A stretch of DNA of 64,000 nucleotides from Pleurostoma richardsiae (taxonomy: Eukaryota > Ascomycota > Sordariomycetes > Calosphaeriales > Pleurostomataceae), in contig JANBVO010000028.1 of the NCBI GenBank assembly GCA_030052745.1, forward strand, positions 310,001 to 374,000, given 5' to 3'. The notes below the pieces were generated by a model that worked only from the letters and a program-made list of their open reading frames with translations, was not told the DNA's origin and searched no databases. This document shows positions 34,752 to 45,302 of this stretch, one piece after another. Position 1 is the stretch's first letter, and every line of letters starts with the position of its first letter. Made by a program: the position numbers and the translations under genes.

Positions 34752-35412
34752 CTTGCCTCTGTATGATCCGGCGTGCTCTCGAGGAGCCCGGGTCGTCGAA
34801 TATCGCTGGTCAGAGGCAAGGGGGCAGTTCTGTCGAGCTTAGTCGCAAGCTCCAAGATTTCATCTCGCGCAGCGGGGCATCGGATACGCAGGTCTCACAG
34901 GGCAGTCGCGTGCTGTGCTACCAGTTGTCGACTCTCCAGCTGGCAGATCGGTGAGGAATGGAGGAGACCCAGACGTGCACAGGGGGACGGAGGCCAACAG
35001 AAACTGCTCCCCGTTCTCGTCTGCGAGTCCCTCGGGGCGAAGCTGCAACGTGGTCTAGACCCGCGAATGGAGAGGGATAGGAATGTGCCGAATGGAGTCT
35101 GGACAATGATTAACGTGGCTCATGCAGCCTTCGGCTGTCTTTCTCCAGAATGTCTGTGCACACCTGACACGGAAACCCACTTCTCCACAGATCCACAGAT
35201 CTTCCGCTGTCAAACGTTATCGATAAGAGCACAAAAAAAAAGTTCAGAAGGAAAAGCGTTCAAGGCTGGTCGATCAATTTGGTTGCTGCCCCGAGTGCAG
35301 GCCGCGAATGGAGAGGAAAGACTGTCAAGAGAGCTGGTACACGTTTCTGCACAAGCTGCATAATCCATACAACCGTCGATACTCAGAAAGTATATTTTTC
35401 CATTAGTACAAC
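34752..35412. promoter_or_regulatory. Divergent region between the glycosyltransferase-like gene and SYO1
   Basis: 660 bases between two outward-facing starts, so it must hold both promoters. A run of nine A residues lies near 35235. No specific element was recognised. Confidence 0.35.
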
Positions 35413-37471
35413 ATGGGAAAGTCACGGAGAAACCGTGGTGGCCATCGCTCAGATCCTCTTGCGAAGCCGCCCAAGGTCCTGCCTCCTCCTACCGATCCTG
35501 AGCTTGCGACGCTCAGAGAAAAGAACATCCTGCCGGTGCTCAAGGACCTGAAGAGCCCCGAGCCCAAGTCCCGCACAGCTGCAGCCGCTGCCATCTCCAA
35601 TATCGTCCAAGATGAGAAATGCCGGAAACTACTGCTTAGGGAGCAGATCGTCCACATCCTCCTCACAGAGACTCTGACAGACATCAGCCTTGAGAGTCGT
35701 GCAGCAGGATGGGCCATCATGAGGACACTCGCTGAGGAGGAGGAGAGTGACTTCTGTGTCCATCTGTACAGGGTGGATATCCTGACGGCGCTCGAGCATG
35801 CATGCAAAAACGTATGTGACCCTTTCCAACATCATATTGCTCAATGACTAACCATCGGTCCAGACTATTGAAGCTCTCATGGCGTCAGACCCGCAGTTTG
35901 CGAAGACTCCCAAGGCACAGCAGCAGTTCACGTGGGACATTGCCAGATCATTGTCGTCGCTTGTCGGCGGGTTGGCAGTGGCTCGGGACGAGATATTAGA
36001 TGCTATCATCAAGAGGGAGCAGATCTTCCGTTTCCTCTTCACGCTGGTCTCGTCCATATCAGTCCCAACTGATGTGATGGAGGAGACACTATGCTGCCTC
36101 ATGGCTCTTTCGGAAGACAATCTACAAGTATCGCAGATGATACTGGCGGATCAGTCACACTGCTTCAGCAGTCTCATGAAACTCAAGCCATCCGATGGTT
36201 TTAGAGCGGTCCTGGCCTCTGCCGTCCTTCATAACATGTTCTCCGCCTTGCAATGGCATGACGGCAGCCCGGGCCAGGACGGGGCGACAGACGCCATCCT
36301 TGTGACCCTTCTCTCAAAGATTCTGGACCAGACAAAGTTAGATAGGAGCCTAGGAGATGACAATGCCAGCCTGGCGCCTGTCGAGACTCTGCAGCTTGCC
36401 CTAGAGGTCTTGGCCTCCATTGCAACAGACCTGCAGGGCTCCCTCGAAAAGGGAAATAGGAAAGAAGAGGAATGGACCGGTTTTGGCGACGACGACACCG
36501 CTATGGACGGAGTTGAAGAAGAGCAAGTCGAAGAGGGCGAGGACAACAGCGAAGAATCTGCCGAAGATGAGGACGGGCCTGACGAGATGGATGAGGATGA
36601 GATGGAGGCAGACATGGAGAAAGTGACCGGGGGTGGCAATGGCGCTGACGAGGAATTGTCGGGTATTGACGACCTTCCTACACTAAGAGATCTCATTCAG
36701 CAGGCAGTTCCGCAGTTGATTCGACTCGCCACGATCTCGCCGGACTCAGACGAAGCAGTCTCTGTGCAAAGCCACGCCTTGGCTGCTCTGAACAATATCT
36801 CTTGGACTATCTCCTGCATCGACTTCTCTGAAGGAGAGAACGACGGTATTTTCCAGGCTTGGGCTCCAGTGGCCAAGAGGATCTGGTCAAGAGTGATCGC
36901 CTTCACGCTTGCCCACGATACTGCAGATATCAACCTGGCTACGGCAATCGCCAGCCTAGCCTGGGCCATCTCCAGAACTTTACAGGGCAACACTCCTGTT
37001 TCCGGGGATGATCACCAGAAGTTCATCTCATTATATCAAGCTTCAAAAGGCTCATCCGCATCAGCTGCTGGCGGTCAAGATGCCGAAGATCCCTTCCAAG
37101 GTCTCGGTGTCAAGTGCATCGGCGTTCTCGGCCAACTTGCTCGAGATCCCGCACCCATCCCCAGAAATCGCGACATCGGCGTTTTCCTGGTAACGCTTCT
37201 CTCAACACTCCCGGAAGTACCTGCAGCGGATGCCGTCGAGGCGCTCAATCAGCTCTTCGATATATATGGGGACGAGAACTTTGCCTGCGACAAGGAGGTG
37301 TTCTGGAAGGACAACTTCCTCAAGCATCTAGAGGAGATCATGCCAAAGGTCAAGGCAACGGTGAAGACCATTGATAAGCGAACAGCGCAAGAACTCCGGA
37401 ACCGTGCTGATGAGGCGATCCTGAACCTCCATCGGTTCATTCAATACAAGAAAAAGAACATGCCCAAATAG
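35413..37471 (+). CDS. SYO1: Symportin Syo1 (HEATR3-like), co-import chaperone of ribosomal proteins uL18/uL5
   Basis: Exons 35413-35811 and 35864-37471 encode 668 residues. The intron is GTATGT...TCCAG, 52 nt, phase 0. The protein begins MGKSRRNRGGHRSDPLAKPP, a basic, Arg/Gly-rich import-signal-like segment, followed by Armadillo/HEAT helices (PVLKDLKSPEPKSRTAAAAA, ALNNISWTISC, ALEVLASIATDLQG). A strongly acidic loop at about residues 345-392 (EEEQVEEGEDNSEESAEDED and following) matches the acidic insertion that in Syo1 contacts Rpl11. The C-terminal repeats end in a basic FIQYKKKNMPK. In yeast and Chaetomium, Syo1 binds Rpl5 and Rpl11 in the cytosol and hands them, with the karyopherin Kap104, to the nucleus for 5S RNP assembly. 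DBP10, another 60S biogenesis factor, lies 2 kb downstream. Confidence 0.92.
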
Positions 37472-37995
37472 GTGCCATACGCGATAGATGAGGGATGATG
37501 GCTGGTCAATAAGAGCAGAAAATGGCTATTGGATATCCAAGGTTAGAGAGACCGTGCCCACGGCCGGAGGTGGGATGCGAGTTCACATAGATACCCTGTG
37601 CCTGGGGGCAGTTCTTATATAGTGACAACCCAATATGATGATGCAATCATTCTTGGATGTGATGAACGCTCTCGACTGTGACAGACTAACTCATAGGCAG
37701 ACACCAAAGGCCTCGATCGTGGCAAAATAAAACTGCTAGCAGCATGGCTGCCACGATAGCTGAAGACTGACCTCCTTCAGGTCCTGAATTCGTCAGGTTA
37801 ATATACTCTGCTGTTTGATCAACAAACTTACTAAAGCCCTCCTGCAGGGGCACACAGCCCCTATCCACAGGCTATCCGTAGGCTATCCGTATCCTAGGTA
37901 GTTATCCATCAACATATAACCGTAGTGTAACCGAGACTCCGTGGGTAACGTCCTGTAAAAAGAGAGATGATCCTTAGAGCGCAGGTCAAGACGCC
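37472..37995. other. Intergenic between convergent SYO1 and J-protein genes
   Basis: Two 3' flanks. A short tandem duplication of GGCTATCCGTA occurs at about 37870-37891, next to a related CTATCC repeat. No gene was seen. Confidence 0.45.
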
Positions 37996-38806
37996 TCAGC
38001 CGATCGGCTTGAGCTTCTTCTTCTTCTTCCCCGGCTCGCCGCCTCCACCCCCCGGAGCGCCGCCCTTCCCCTTCTGGAACTGCCTCCAACTGTCTATGCG
38101 CTGGTCACGAGTGGCTTCCCAGTCCTGCTCGTGCTGCCTCTTGCGCTTGCGCTCCTCTACCTCCTCCTCCTGCCGGCGCAGCTCGCGGCCCTCCTCCTGC
38201 ATCTGCGCCTTCATCTGGCGGCGGCGGCGGTGCTCGTTGTCGATGAGCACCATCTTGGCCTTGTCGCGCCACTTGCGCGCGAACTCCTCCGTCTTGAGCT
38301 CCGGGCTGTCCACTGTCCACTTGTTCTCCCGGATCAGCAGCATGCGCGCGTCCGCGATCGCCTCGTCCAGCCGCTCGCGGTGCTTCTCGTCCATCAGCTC
38401 CGTCTGCGCCTTCTTCAGCCGGTCGAAGGCCTCGGGTGCCAGCGGGTTCTTCGTCTTGTCCGGGTGGATCAGGAGGGACTTCTTGCGGTACGTGAGCTTG
38501 ATGTCGGACTCGGGCACGCCGGGCTGCAGGCCAAGGACGGCGTAGCTGTTTCGGTTCGTCAGCAATATTCGGAGGCGGGAGGGACAGCGCGACAGCCATT
38601 GTGCATTCCACTTACGCATCTAGCCGGAAGGCCTTTAGAATTCTATCTATCTCCGCATCCTTAGGTGCGTGCTGTCAGTTTTGCGCTGCATTGATAAGGA
38701 CGTAAGAGGCCAGGGCGCATACCTTTTCCCATTCCTTGCTCTCGGCGTCGAGGATGTCTAGGGCATCTCGTTTATCTACCGGAGCCTCCTCCTCCTTCGT
38801 CGCCAT
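37996..38806 (-). CDS. spf31: J-domain protein, Spf31/DNAJC8-like spliceosome-associated
   Basis: Three exons reading leftward, 38806-38723, 38659-38616 and 38545-37996, encode 225 residues with consistent phase. The J domain spans about residues 40-110 (YAVLGLQPGVPESDIKLTYR ... LLIHPDKTKNPLAPEAFDRL) with the intact HPD motif needed to stimulate Hsp70. It is followed by a long charged helix, RKWRDKAKMVLIDNEHRRRR and EVEERKRKRQHEQDWEATRD, and ends with a Gly-rich and then Lys-rich tail (EPGKKKKKLKPIG), a likely nuclear signal. The order of J domain plus basic coiled coil and the length fit DNAJC8 and S. pombe Spf31, which co-purify with spliceosomes. The second exon is only 44 bases. It is transcribed divergently from DBP10 across 345 bases. 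The family assignment is firm for the J domain, and fairly firm for Spf31. Confidence 0.85.
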
Positions 38807-39151
38807 GTGGATGTATGTATTCTGGCACCGATGTTCTTGTCGTCGAGAATTCGGCGTACTGTAAATCAAGCGAGGCTTTGAAGTTGGTGGTCGAGGCGGG
38901 CACGCGGGCAAGGCGCCGTGATGGTGTCAGAGAGGGTGGTGGAGCGATAAGATAAGATAAGCGATAACCAGTGCGACAAGGAAATTTTCCTACAGGGAAA
39001 AAAGACAGCGAGAAGCCTGTCTCCACCCAAAACCATCCCCTCGACACCCTACCCCCCAGCCGAGTTGACGGGAGAGCCAGGCCTGGTTGACATAATCCTT
39101 CGCGCAGCTGGCGAGAGACTCTGCGGTCTCTTGCTGTGAAGAGTCTCGAAG
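38807..39151. promoter_or_regulatory. Short bidirectional promoter between the Spf31-like gene and DBP10
   Basis: Only 345 bases separate the two start codons, so core promoters for both genes must be here. A GATAAGATAAGATAAGCGAT tract at about 38948-38967 holds GATAAG-type motifs, the core bound by GATA factors. Their use is inferred. Confidence 0.45.
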
Positions 39152-41926
39152 ATGCCTGGTCGCGCTGCTTCTCCAGCGCTGTCGGAGAACGAGGTCGACA
39201 TCTTCGACTCCCTGTACGCAGATGGCGTCGACGATAACGGGAGGAACAATGCAAAAGCCACTGAGGATGATTTCGATTTCCTCAACGGCCCGGACGGCGA
39301 TGGCAACGAGGAAGAGGATGGCGACGAGGCCTATATCGCACTTAAGCAGGCTGCTTCCTTCCGGAAATCCTCCAATCTGAAGGGCAAGACGGTGAAGAAA
39401 GGCGGCGGCTTCCAAGCCATGGGTAGGTTTTCCTGCGACCGGCTGCTGCCTTGGGACAATTAACTGACATGCCCAGGCCTAAACTCACATCTCCTCCGAG
39501 CGATCACACGAAAAGGCTTCTCAGTGCCGACCCCTATCCAGCGGAAAGCCATCCCCTTGATTCTCGACCGTAAAGATGTCGTTGGTATGGCCCGCACTGG
39601 TTCCGGCAAGACTGCGGCTTTCGTCATCCCCATGATAGAGCGGCTCCGAGCCCACAGCGCCAGAGTCGGCGCGCGAGCCCTCATCCTCTCGCCATCCCGC
39701 GAACTTGCGTTACAGACACTCAAGGTCGTTAAGGAGTTCGGTAAGGGTACGGACTTGAAGTGCGTCTTGCTGGTCGGAGGTGACAGCCTGGAGGATCAGT
39801 TTGGCTTCATGACATCCAATCCCGATATAATTATTGCGACACCCGGTCGATTCTTGCATCTCAAGGTGGAGATGGCCATGGATCTATCCTCGATAAAATA
39901 CGTTGTCTTCGATGAGGCGGATCGCCTGTTCGAGATGGGTTTCGCAGCGCAGCTGAGCGAGATCTTGCATGCACTACCGCCGTCGCGTCAGACGCTTCTC
40001 TTCTCTGCGACTCTGCCCAGCTCGCTTGTCGAATTTGCCAAGGCTGGATTGCAAGATCCGAGCCTCGTACGGCTCGATGCAGAGTCTAAAGTGTCACCGG
40101 ATCTGGAGACTGCGTTCTTCCCTGTCAAGGGTGCCGAAAAGGAGGGCGCGCTTTTGCACATTCTCAATGATGTGATAAAGATGCCCATTGGCGTACCTGA
40201 AAGTTCGCGGGAGCAAGAAAAAGAACAGCATTCCAAAAAGAGGAAGCGCGGTCACGATAACCCGAACCCCAAGGAGAAGCCTACTGAGCACTCTACCATC
40301 GTTTTTGCAGCGACGAAGCATCACGTAGAGTATCTGGCGGCAGTTTTGCGGCACTACGGTTTCGCAGTTTCTTACGTTTATGGTGCCCTCGACCAGACGG
40401 CGCGAAAAATCCAAGTTGAGGACTTCCGCCATGGCAGAACCAATATCCTTGTCGTCACCGACGTTGCAGCTCGAGGTATTGACATTCCTGTCTTGGCCAA
40501 TGTTATCAACTACGACTTCCCAGCCCAGCCCAAGATCTTCGTCCATCGTGTTGGTCGAACTGCGCGTGCTGGACAGAGGGGTTGGGCCTACAGTATTGTC
40601 CGGGATACAGATGTTCCGTATTTGCTAGATTTGCAACTTTTCCTCGGCAGAAGGCTCGTCTTAGGCCAGGAAGCAGGAGAGTCACCATCTTATTCTGAGG
40701 ACATTATTGTTGGCTCGTTGCGCCGTCCTGAAGTCGAGGCCAACGTAGAATGGCTGAGCAAGGTGTTGGATGAGAGCGCAGACATCGATGCCCTCCGCCG
40801 GGTAGCAGCGAAAGCGGAAAAGCAGTACTTGAAGACGAGGAACTCGGCATCGAGCCAGAGTGCGAGGAGATCGCGGGAGATAATGGCCTCGAACGGCTGG
40901 ACGCAATTGCACCCTCTCTTCAGAGAAGACTCCGCGGATGATGACACAGAGCGGGTGCGTGCCCAGATGTTGGCTCAGATTAGTGGTTTCAAGCCGCAAG
41001 AAAGCATATTTGAGATTGGTTTGACTCGAAAGTCTGCGCAGACCGGGACGGCCCTGATTATGAGGAAGATGAGAGATATGACGAGCCGTCGGAAAGCGGC
41101 TAAGGCGAAAGCCGATGCACGGGGGGCGGAGGATGAGGTGGCGCCGGGTGATGCGGAAGAAGAATCCGAAGACGATGGGGGATTCGCAATGGAACAAGAC
41201 GGCGCCAATAGTTCTGACTGGGACGATGAGTCGGAAGAGGAGCTGGAAGTGACAGTCACAAGCAACAAGAACCAGAACAAGACGTCGGGATCCTTCAAGG
41301 ACTCAGAGATCTTCATGTCCTACACCCCGAAGACGGTCAACGCGGCGGAAGAGCGAGGTTACAGCGTCCACGCCGGGGGCCAGGGATCCAACTTCGCCGA
41401 GGCGGCCAGAGATGTGGCCATGGATCTCAACAACGACGAAAGCAAGGGCTTCGGCGTGCCGACGAAGTCCAAGATGCGCTGGGACAAGAAGGCCAAGAAG
41501 TACGTCGCGACTGTCAACGACGTCGACGGCTCGAAGGGCGCCAAGATGATCACGGGCGAGAGCGGCGTCAAGATCGCGGCCAGCTTCCAGAGCGGCCGGT
41601 TCGACAAGTGGCGCCGGGCCCACCGCCTCGGCAAGCTGCCTCAGGTGGGCGAGGCGGAGAAGAACAACCTCGTCCGCATGCCCACCGGCAACAACTACAA
41701 GCACAAGATGGAGAAGGCGCCGAGGGAGGCCGACAAGTACCGCGACGACTACCACGTGCGCAAGAAGCGCGTGGCGGAGGCGAAGGAGAAGCGCATCGGC
41801 AAGTACAAGGACGGGGAGGGCAGCAGGAGGGAGCTCAAGAGTGCCGAGGACGTCCGCAAGGGGCGCAAGATCAAGGAGCAGAAGAGGGCGAAGAACGCTC
41901 GGCCGTCGCGCAAGCCCAGGAGGTGA
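39152..41926 (+). CDS. DBP10: ATP-dependent DEAD-box RNA helicase Dbp10 (DDX54)
   Basis: Exons 39152-39422 and 39477-41926 encode 906 residues. The intron is GTAGGT...GCCCAG, 54 nt, phase 1. An acidic N-terminus precedes [14 protein letters not shown]. Helicase motifs appear in order: Q motif [19 protein letters not shown], Ia PSRELALQ, Ib [55 protein letters not shown] Lys/Glu/Asn-rich insert interrupts the space between RecA lobes ([20 protein letters not shown]). The C-terminal third carries the Dbp10CT block ([20 protein letters not shown]) and a very basic tail. Dbp10 is a nucleolar enzyme needed for pre-60S maturation near the peptidyl-transferase centre. The 3' third is strongly GC-biased, which generates long false frames on the opposite strand. 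Shares its promoter with the J-protein gene. Confidence 0.95.
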
Positions 41927-42410
41927 TGACCGGTCCTTCGGCATCACGATATCATGTAGATACAGTAGCGTACAATTCAACCGAGTTTTCACCATCCAAA
42001 TCAACAAGTACTCCTTAACTCTCGACCAAGTCCAAGTTGCTTAGCAAATAACCCTTCCGAATGCGTGGTCTGGTGTGGCTTATAACCGACCGTGAAGCTT
42101 ACGTCATTGGCGTCGTAAAGCAGGATCTCAGCCACGAGAGCCGCTGTCCGAACTTCGAGAGACTGTCCGGATATCTGGATTTAACGCACGTTATCTTTCT
42201 CAGTTTGCAGGTCCATACGGTAAGTGCGAGACCTTAGAAAACTCGAGTAGACAGACAAGTCCAAGCTGCCAGTGTTCCTGGCCACTCTACGATCGCCCCT
42301 TAGAAACAGACGCAAGTCCACACTGATTCCCCTACATTCCCCATCCTATATCTTAGAGACCACAGAACTTCTGCGCATACCTTGTTCCTCCCTTGAAAGC
42401 CCATATCAAT
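41927..42410. other. Intergenic, DBP10 3' flank and GH128 promoter
   Basis: About 480 bases with no coding signal, lower in GC than both neighbours. Confidence 0.45.
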
Positions 42411-43175
42411 ATGGTGGTCCGCAAGCGCTGCCTACTCTGGGACTGGACCAACACGCGGGACGTCCCCGCCGCCATCGAGCAGCTCAACTTCTCCGGGCCC
42501 TTCTCGTCCGTCGCCAACTGGAATGCCTGGGTGCCCTCCGAGCTCAAAGGCCGCTTGCCCTACCGGCCCATGATCCGCACTCCGGCACAGCTCGAGGCCC
42601 CGGAGTGGGCCATGATAACTGAGAACCCGCACGATATTGTCCACTACTTCAATGAGCCGGAGCGGCAGCCGGGCCTGACCCCCGAGCACGCGGCCCACCG
42701 CTGGCTCACGCAGGTGGTGCCGGAGCTGAGGACCAAGCGCGGCAGGAAGCTCGTCTCGCCGTCGGTGGCGTCCGACGACAACGGCCGGGCGTGGCTGGGG
42801 CGGTTCATGGAGATCGTCACCAAGGCGGGGCAGCCGCCCGACTTCCTGGGCGTGCACTACTACGGCGGCGGCGGGGACGCGGCGCACGCGCGGGCGTACA
42901 TCGAGTCGATGCACCGGGCCTGGCCCGAGCTGCCGGTCATCGTGAGCGAGGTGGCCAGCATCAGCCGGGACGAGCGCGAGGTGGAGCGGTTCACGGCGGA
43001 GCTGGCGAACTGGATGGACGAGACGGAGTGGGTGTTCGAGTACGCGTTCTTCGGGTGCATGACGCACCGTCCGGACGACTTCGTCAGCCCGGCGGCGCAG
43101 CTGATGAGGGAGGATGGGTCGTTCACGCCGTTGATGAGGAGACTGATGGATGAACAGCCTATGAGGACTGTGTAG
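42411..43175 (+). CDS. Glycoside hydrolase family 128 (Asl1-like) endo-beta-1,3-glucanase, intracellular form
   Basis: A single exon of 254 residues from ATG 42411 (MVVRKRCLLWDWTNTRD). The sequence follows the GH128/Glyco_hydro_cc plan: WNAWVPSELKGRLPYRPMI, then HYFNEPERQPGLT with the likely acid/base Glu at 82, SPSVASDDNGRAWLGRF, FLGVHYYGGGGDAAHAR, and PVIVSEVASISR with the likely nucleophile Glu at 180. It ends with the aromatic block EWVFEYAFFGCM. The spacing of the two Glu residues (98) and their beta-strand settings fit the TIM-barrel family. There is no signal peptide, so unlike many family members it is probably cytosolic or released by lysis. It converges with the DUF202 gene, whose stop is only 56 bases away. 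Fungal members act on beta-1,3-glucan in cell-wall turnover; substrate here is inferred. Confidence 0.85.
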   Translation: MVVRKRCLLWDWTNTRDVPAAIEQLNFSGPFSSVANWNAWVPSELKGRLPYRPMIRTPAQLEAPEWAMITENPHDIVHYFNEPERQPGLTPEHAAHRWLTQVVPELRTKRGRKLVSPSVASDDNGRAWLGRFMEIVTKAGQPPDFLGVHYYGGGGDAAHARAYIESMHRAWPELPVIVSEVASISRDEREVERFTAELANWMDETEWVFEYAFFGCMTHRPDDFVSPAAQLMREDGSFTPLMRRLMDEQPMRTV

Positions 43176-43231
43176 CCGCTGGGGAGTGAGAGGATGCGGA
43201 TGCAGCCAACTTGTTCGTATTGCTGAAGAAG

Positions 43232-43980
43232 CTACAGCTCGTCTGCAATGCCTCCTAGCCTGTTGATGACTAGGAGGGTTATACAGGTGCCAATAATACT
43301 CAAGCATATCATACTGAGAATCTATTTGGCCTGGTCAGCTCCTGGTTTCCAGATCTCCGCGCCCTTCCGTGCCGGACAGGGGGAGTGTGGGAGGCGAGCA
43401 AGACATACCGACTGCGTCCTCCATCCGCTCTGAACAATGGCTGCTCTTCTGCTGTACTTGTTTACCGTTTCTTCAATATTCAGAAATTAGTCTGATTTCA
43501 TGCAGTGGAACATTCAGGCGTACTTATGTAGTTTCCCAGCCCCAGAACAAGGCATGCAACGGCCAGCGTCCAGAAGATGGCCCCGAGCGGCTTGGCCATG
43601 CGCAGCTCGAGGGGACTAGGTTCGCTCTTCAGATGGAAGGACAGCACGATGGCCACCGCGACGATAGCCATGTAGACTGACAGTCTCAAATAGGAGAGGA
43701 AGGCTGCACGTTTGAACAATTAGTTAGTCTGCCCTCCTGTACGCTTCCAGTCGGACCAGGATGACATACTCCGCTCATTGGCGCAGTGATCGCGGCAGTC
43801 GCTGCTCTCGTTCGCAAAGAGCAGAGGCCCGAAGAAGGGCCACGCCCAGAAAGATGTCTCGCCTATTGAATCCATGCTGCCGACCTCGACGGGCCTCGTC
43901 AGAGCCTCGAGCGGCGCGCAACAAGCAATCGTGCCGTCCTCCTCATCGTGAATCACATCTGGCTGTTCTCGCGCGTCCAT
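43232..43980 (-). CDS. Small DUF202 (VTC/YidH-like) integral membrane protein
   Basis: Four exons reading leftward, 43980-43770, 43703-43524, 43470-43409 and 43321-43232, encode 180 residues in consistent phase. The soluble N-terminus is acidic. The spliced junction HCANER-TFLSYLRLSVYMA recreates the ANERTFLxxLR signature of DUF202, the membrane domain also found in the vacuolar polyphosphate transporter chaperones. Three membrane segments follow: SVYMAIVAVAIVLSF, GAIFWTLAVACLVLGLG and SMICLSIIGTCITLLVI. Between them lies KTVNKYSRRAAIVQSGWRTQ. The last intron is spliced at AAATAG rather than at the nearby TTCTCAG, because only the former keeps the third membrane segment in frame. No SPX or polyphosphate polymerase domain is attached, so the role is unknown. 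The third exon is only 62 bases. Confidence 0.8.
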
Positions 43981-44823
43981 AGCGCGTCCTCCCCGCTCAC
44001 GGCTGACGAAGGACCGAGTATGAATGTCGAGAGCTCAAGTGGCCTCTATCTAACGCGGTTGGTTCTCGTGTTTCAATTGACATCAATGGGAAAATGGGAG
44101 GCTGAGAGGGGTGAGAGCTCGGTCGTGCTTCAATTGGTTAGTCAGCGAATAGCAGAAGATCACGCAATGGTTCTAGTCCATAGACTCTTCGTCGGTTTAT
44201 AGACTATGTCGTCTATCAGAGAGTGCCATAAGCTCATAATGGCAATAATAAGTGAGAAACGGCGATGTCGCTGAAATTTCTTGACTTCGCTGCTACAGTA
44301 CCCTGTGATATGTGAGATCTCGGTCGACGGGGTTCCTCAGGTGCCTACCTAGGTAGGTACCTCACTTATCTACAATATGATTATTGTAGTGATAACTCCG
44401 CATAACCTCTTACAGACAAAGAATCTAACTGCTAGACACAACCTGAGATCCTTCATCATAATCATATCCTGAGATTTGCTCCGTAGAGTTATATGCCGTG
44501 TCCAGAGGCTAGTGATGGAGTCCACTGCAGGCTTATCTTCCTGCAGCCTCTACTCCGTACACTATCGAGACTACACTAGACGCGGGCGCCACCTGGATCT
44601 GGTAGTGTACAGTAGATCTCGGCATGGAGGATGGCAAATGCAGAAACGCCTGATGGTTGGATGCGACTCACACCACCGTGTCAACGACTCGCCCTAGTGG
44701 TTGAGCGAGTCACCCACGGAGTTGCATCGGCGGCTCTGAATTCGATTGCGCTAACAGCCATTGTCGAATTGAAGATGGTGGGGTCAATCGCTGATAACAT
44801 CCATTCTGAACTAAACATCTACT
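43981..44823. other. Intergenic; contains an imperfect palindrome
   Basis: No coding signal. A 24-base imperfect inverted repeat at 44339-44362 is centred on CCTAGG, with arms AGGTGCCTACCT and its near complement (one mismatched pair). AT content is raised around 44200-44460. Confidence 0.45.
44339..44362. repeat. 24-base imperfect palindrome centred on CCTAGG
   Basis: The inner 14 bases (CCTACCTAGGTAGG) are perfectly palindromic; one pair mismatches further out and the outermost four pairs match again. Located upstream of both the DUF202 and MATE genes, which diverge here. Confidence 0.6.
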
Positions 44824-45134
44824 TTAGGAAGAAACACCCGACGGCTCGTGATTGTCGTCTTCCAGCTCAGCGTACAAGTTCTGCTGCACGTCTATTATCT
44901 CAGGCCGGAGTGTCTCTTGTCTCCGCTCCAGACTCTCGACGGCGCTGAGTCCTGAAATCCCTGAACTCGCCGAGTCTCCACCGCGTTCATGAGCAGTTGT
45001 GGGGCTAATCGATTGCGGGAGAACTGGAGAGTGCAGGAGGCTATCACGTCCGCATATCAACAAGGCATTGTTCGTCGACTCCACGGGTGACCCCCTCCGA
45101 GAACCGCCTAGGGAACCGATACTCCTGGAGATAT
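44824..45134 (-). pseudogene. Isolated terminal exon with coding character, probable gene fragment
   Basis: Reading leftward, a frame opens after an acceptor-like CTGTTAG and runs about 103 codons to a TAA at 44826-44824. It reads SRSIGSLGGSRRGSPVESTN at its start, then SISPTTAHERGGDSASSGIS and ESLERRQETLRPEIIDVQQN, ending ELEDDNHEPSGVSS. The Ser/Arg/Gly/Glu pattern looks like a regulatory tail of a real protein, more than any random frame nearby. Upstream on this strand, however, lies only 170 bases before the MATE gene, which reads the other way. A complete gene therefore does not fit. It could be a truncated pseudogene or a last exon spliced over a long distance. The family is not recognised. 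Confidence 0.35.
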
Positions 45135-45302
45135 TCGGCTAACAGATCATCAGAAACACAACTTATCCTTCTTTCCGCTGCCCACCTAACGGTGCGTTGC
45201 TGAGCTAAGCTTCAGTCGGGGACTTCCTCCGGGGGATCTTGCCTGTGCCCTCTGAGAGGCTAGACAAGAAGAGGCTGGGCTTTCTTGTCCACACCTATTG
45301 CC

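Noticed and set aside
41303-42007. 234-codon minus-strand frame over the DBP10 3' end
   Set aside because: Leu/Val/Ala-rich mirror of a Lys/Glu-rich GC-biased coding region; no independent signal.
42432-43307. 291-codon minus-strand frame over the GH128 gene
   Set aside because: Mirror frame of GH128. It overlaps the last DUF202 exon but in another frame; the DUF202 exon needs the membrane-segment frame instead.
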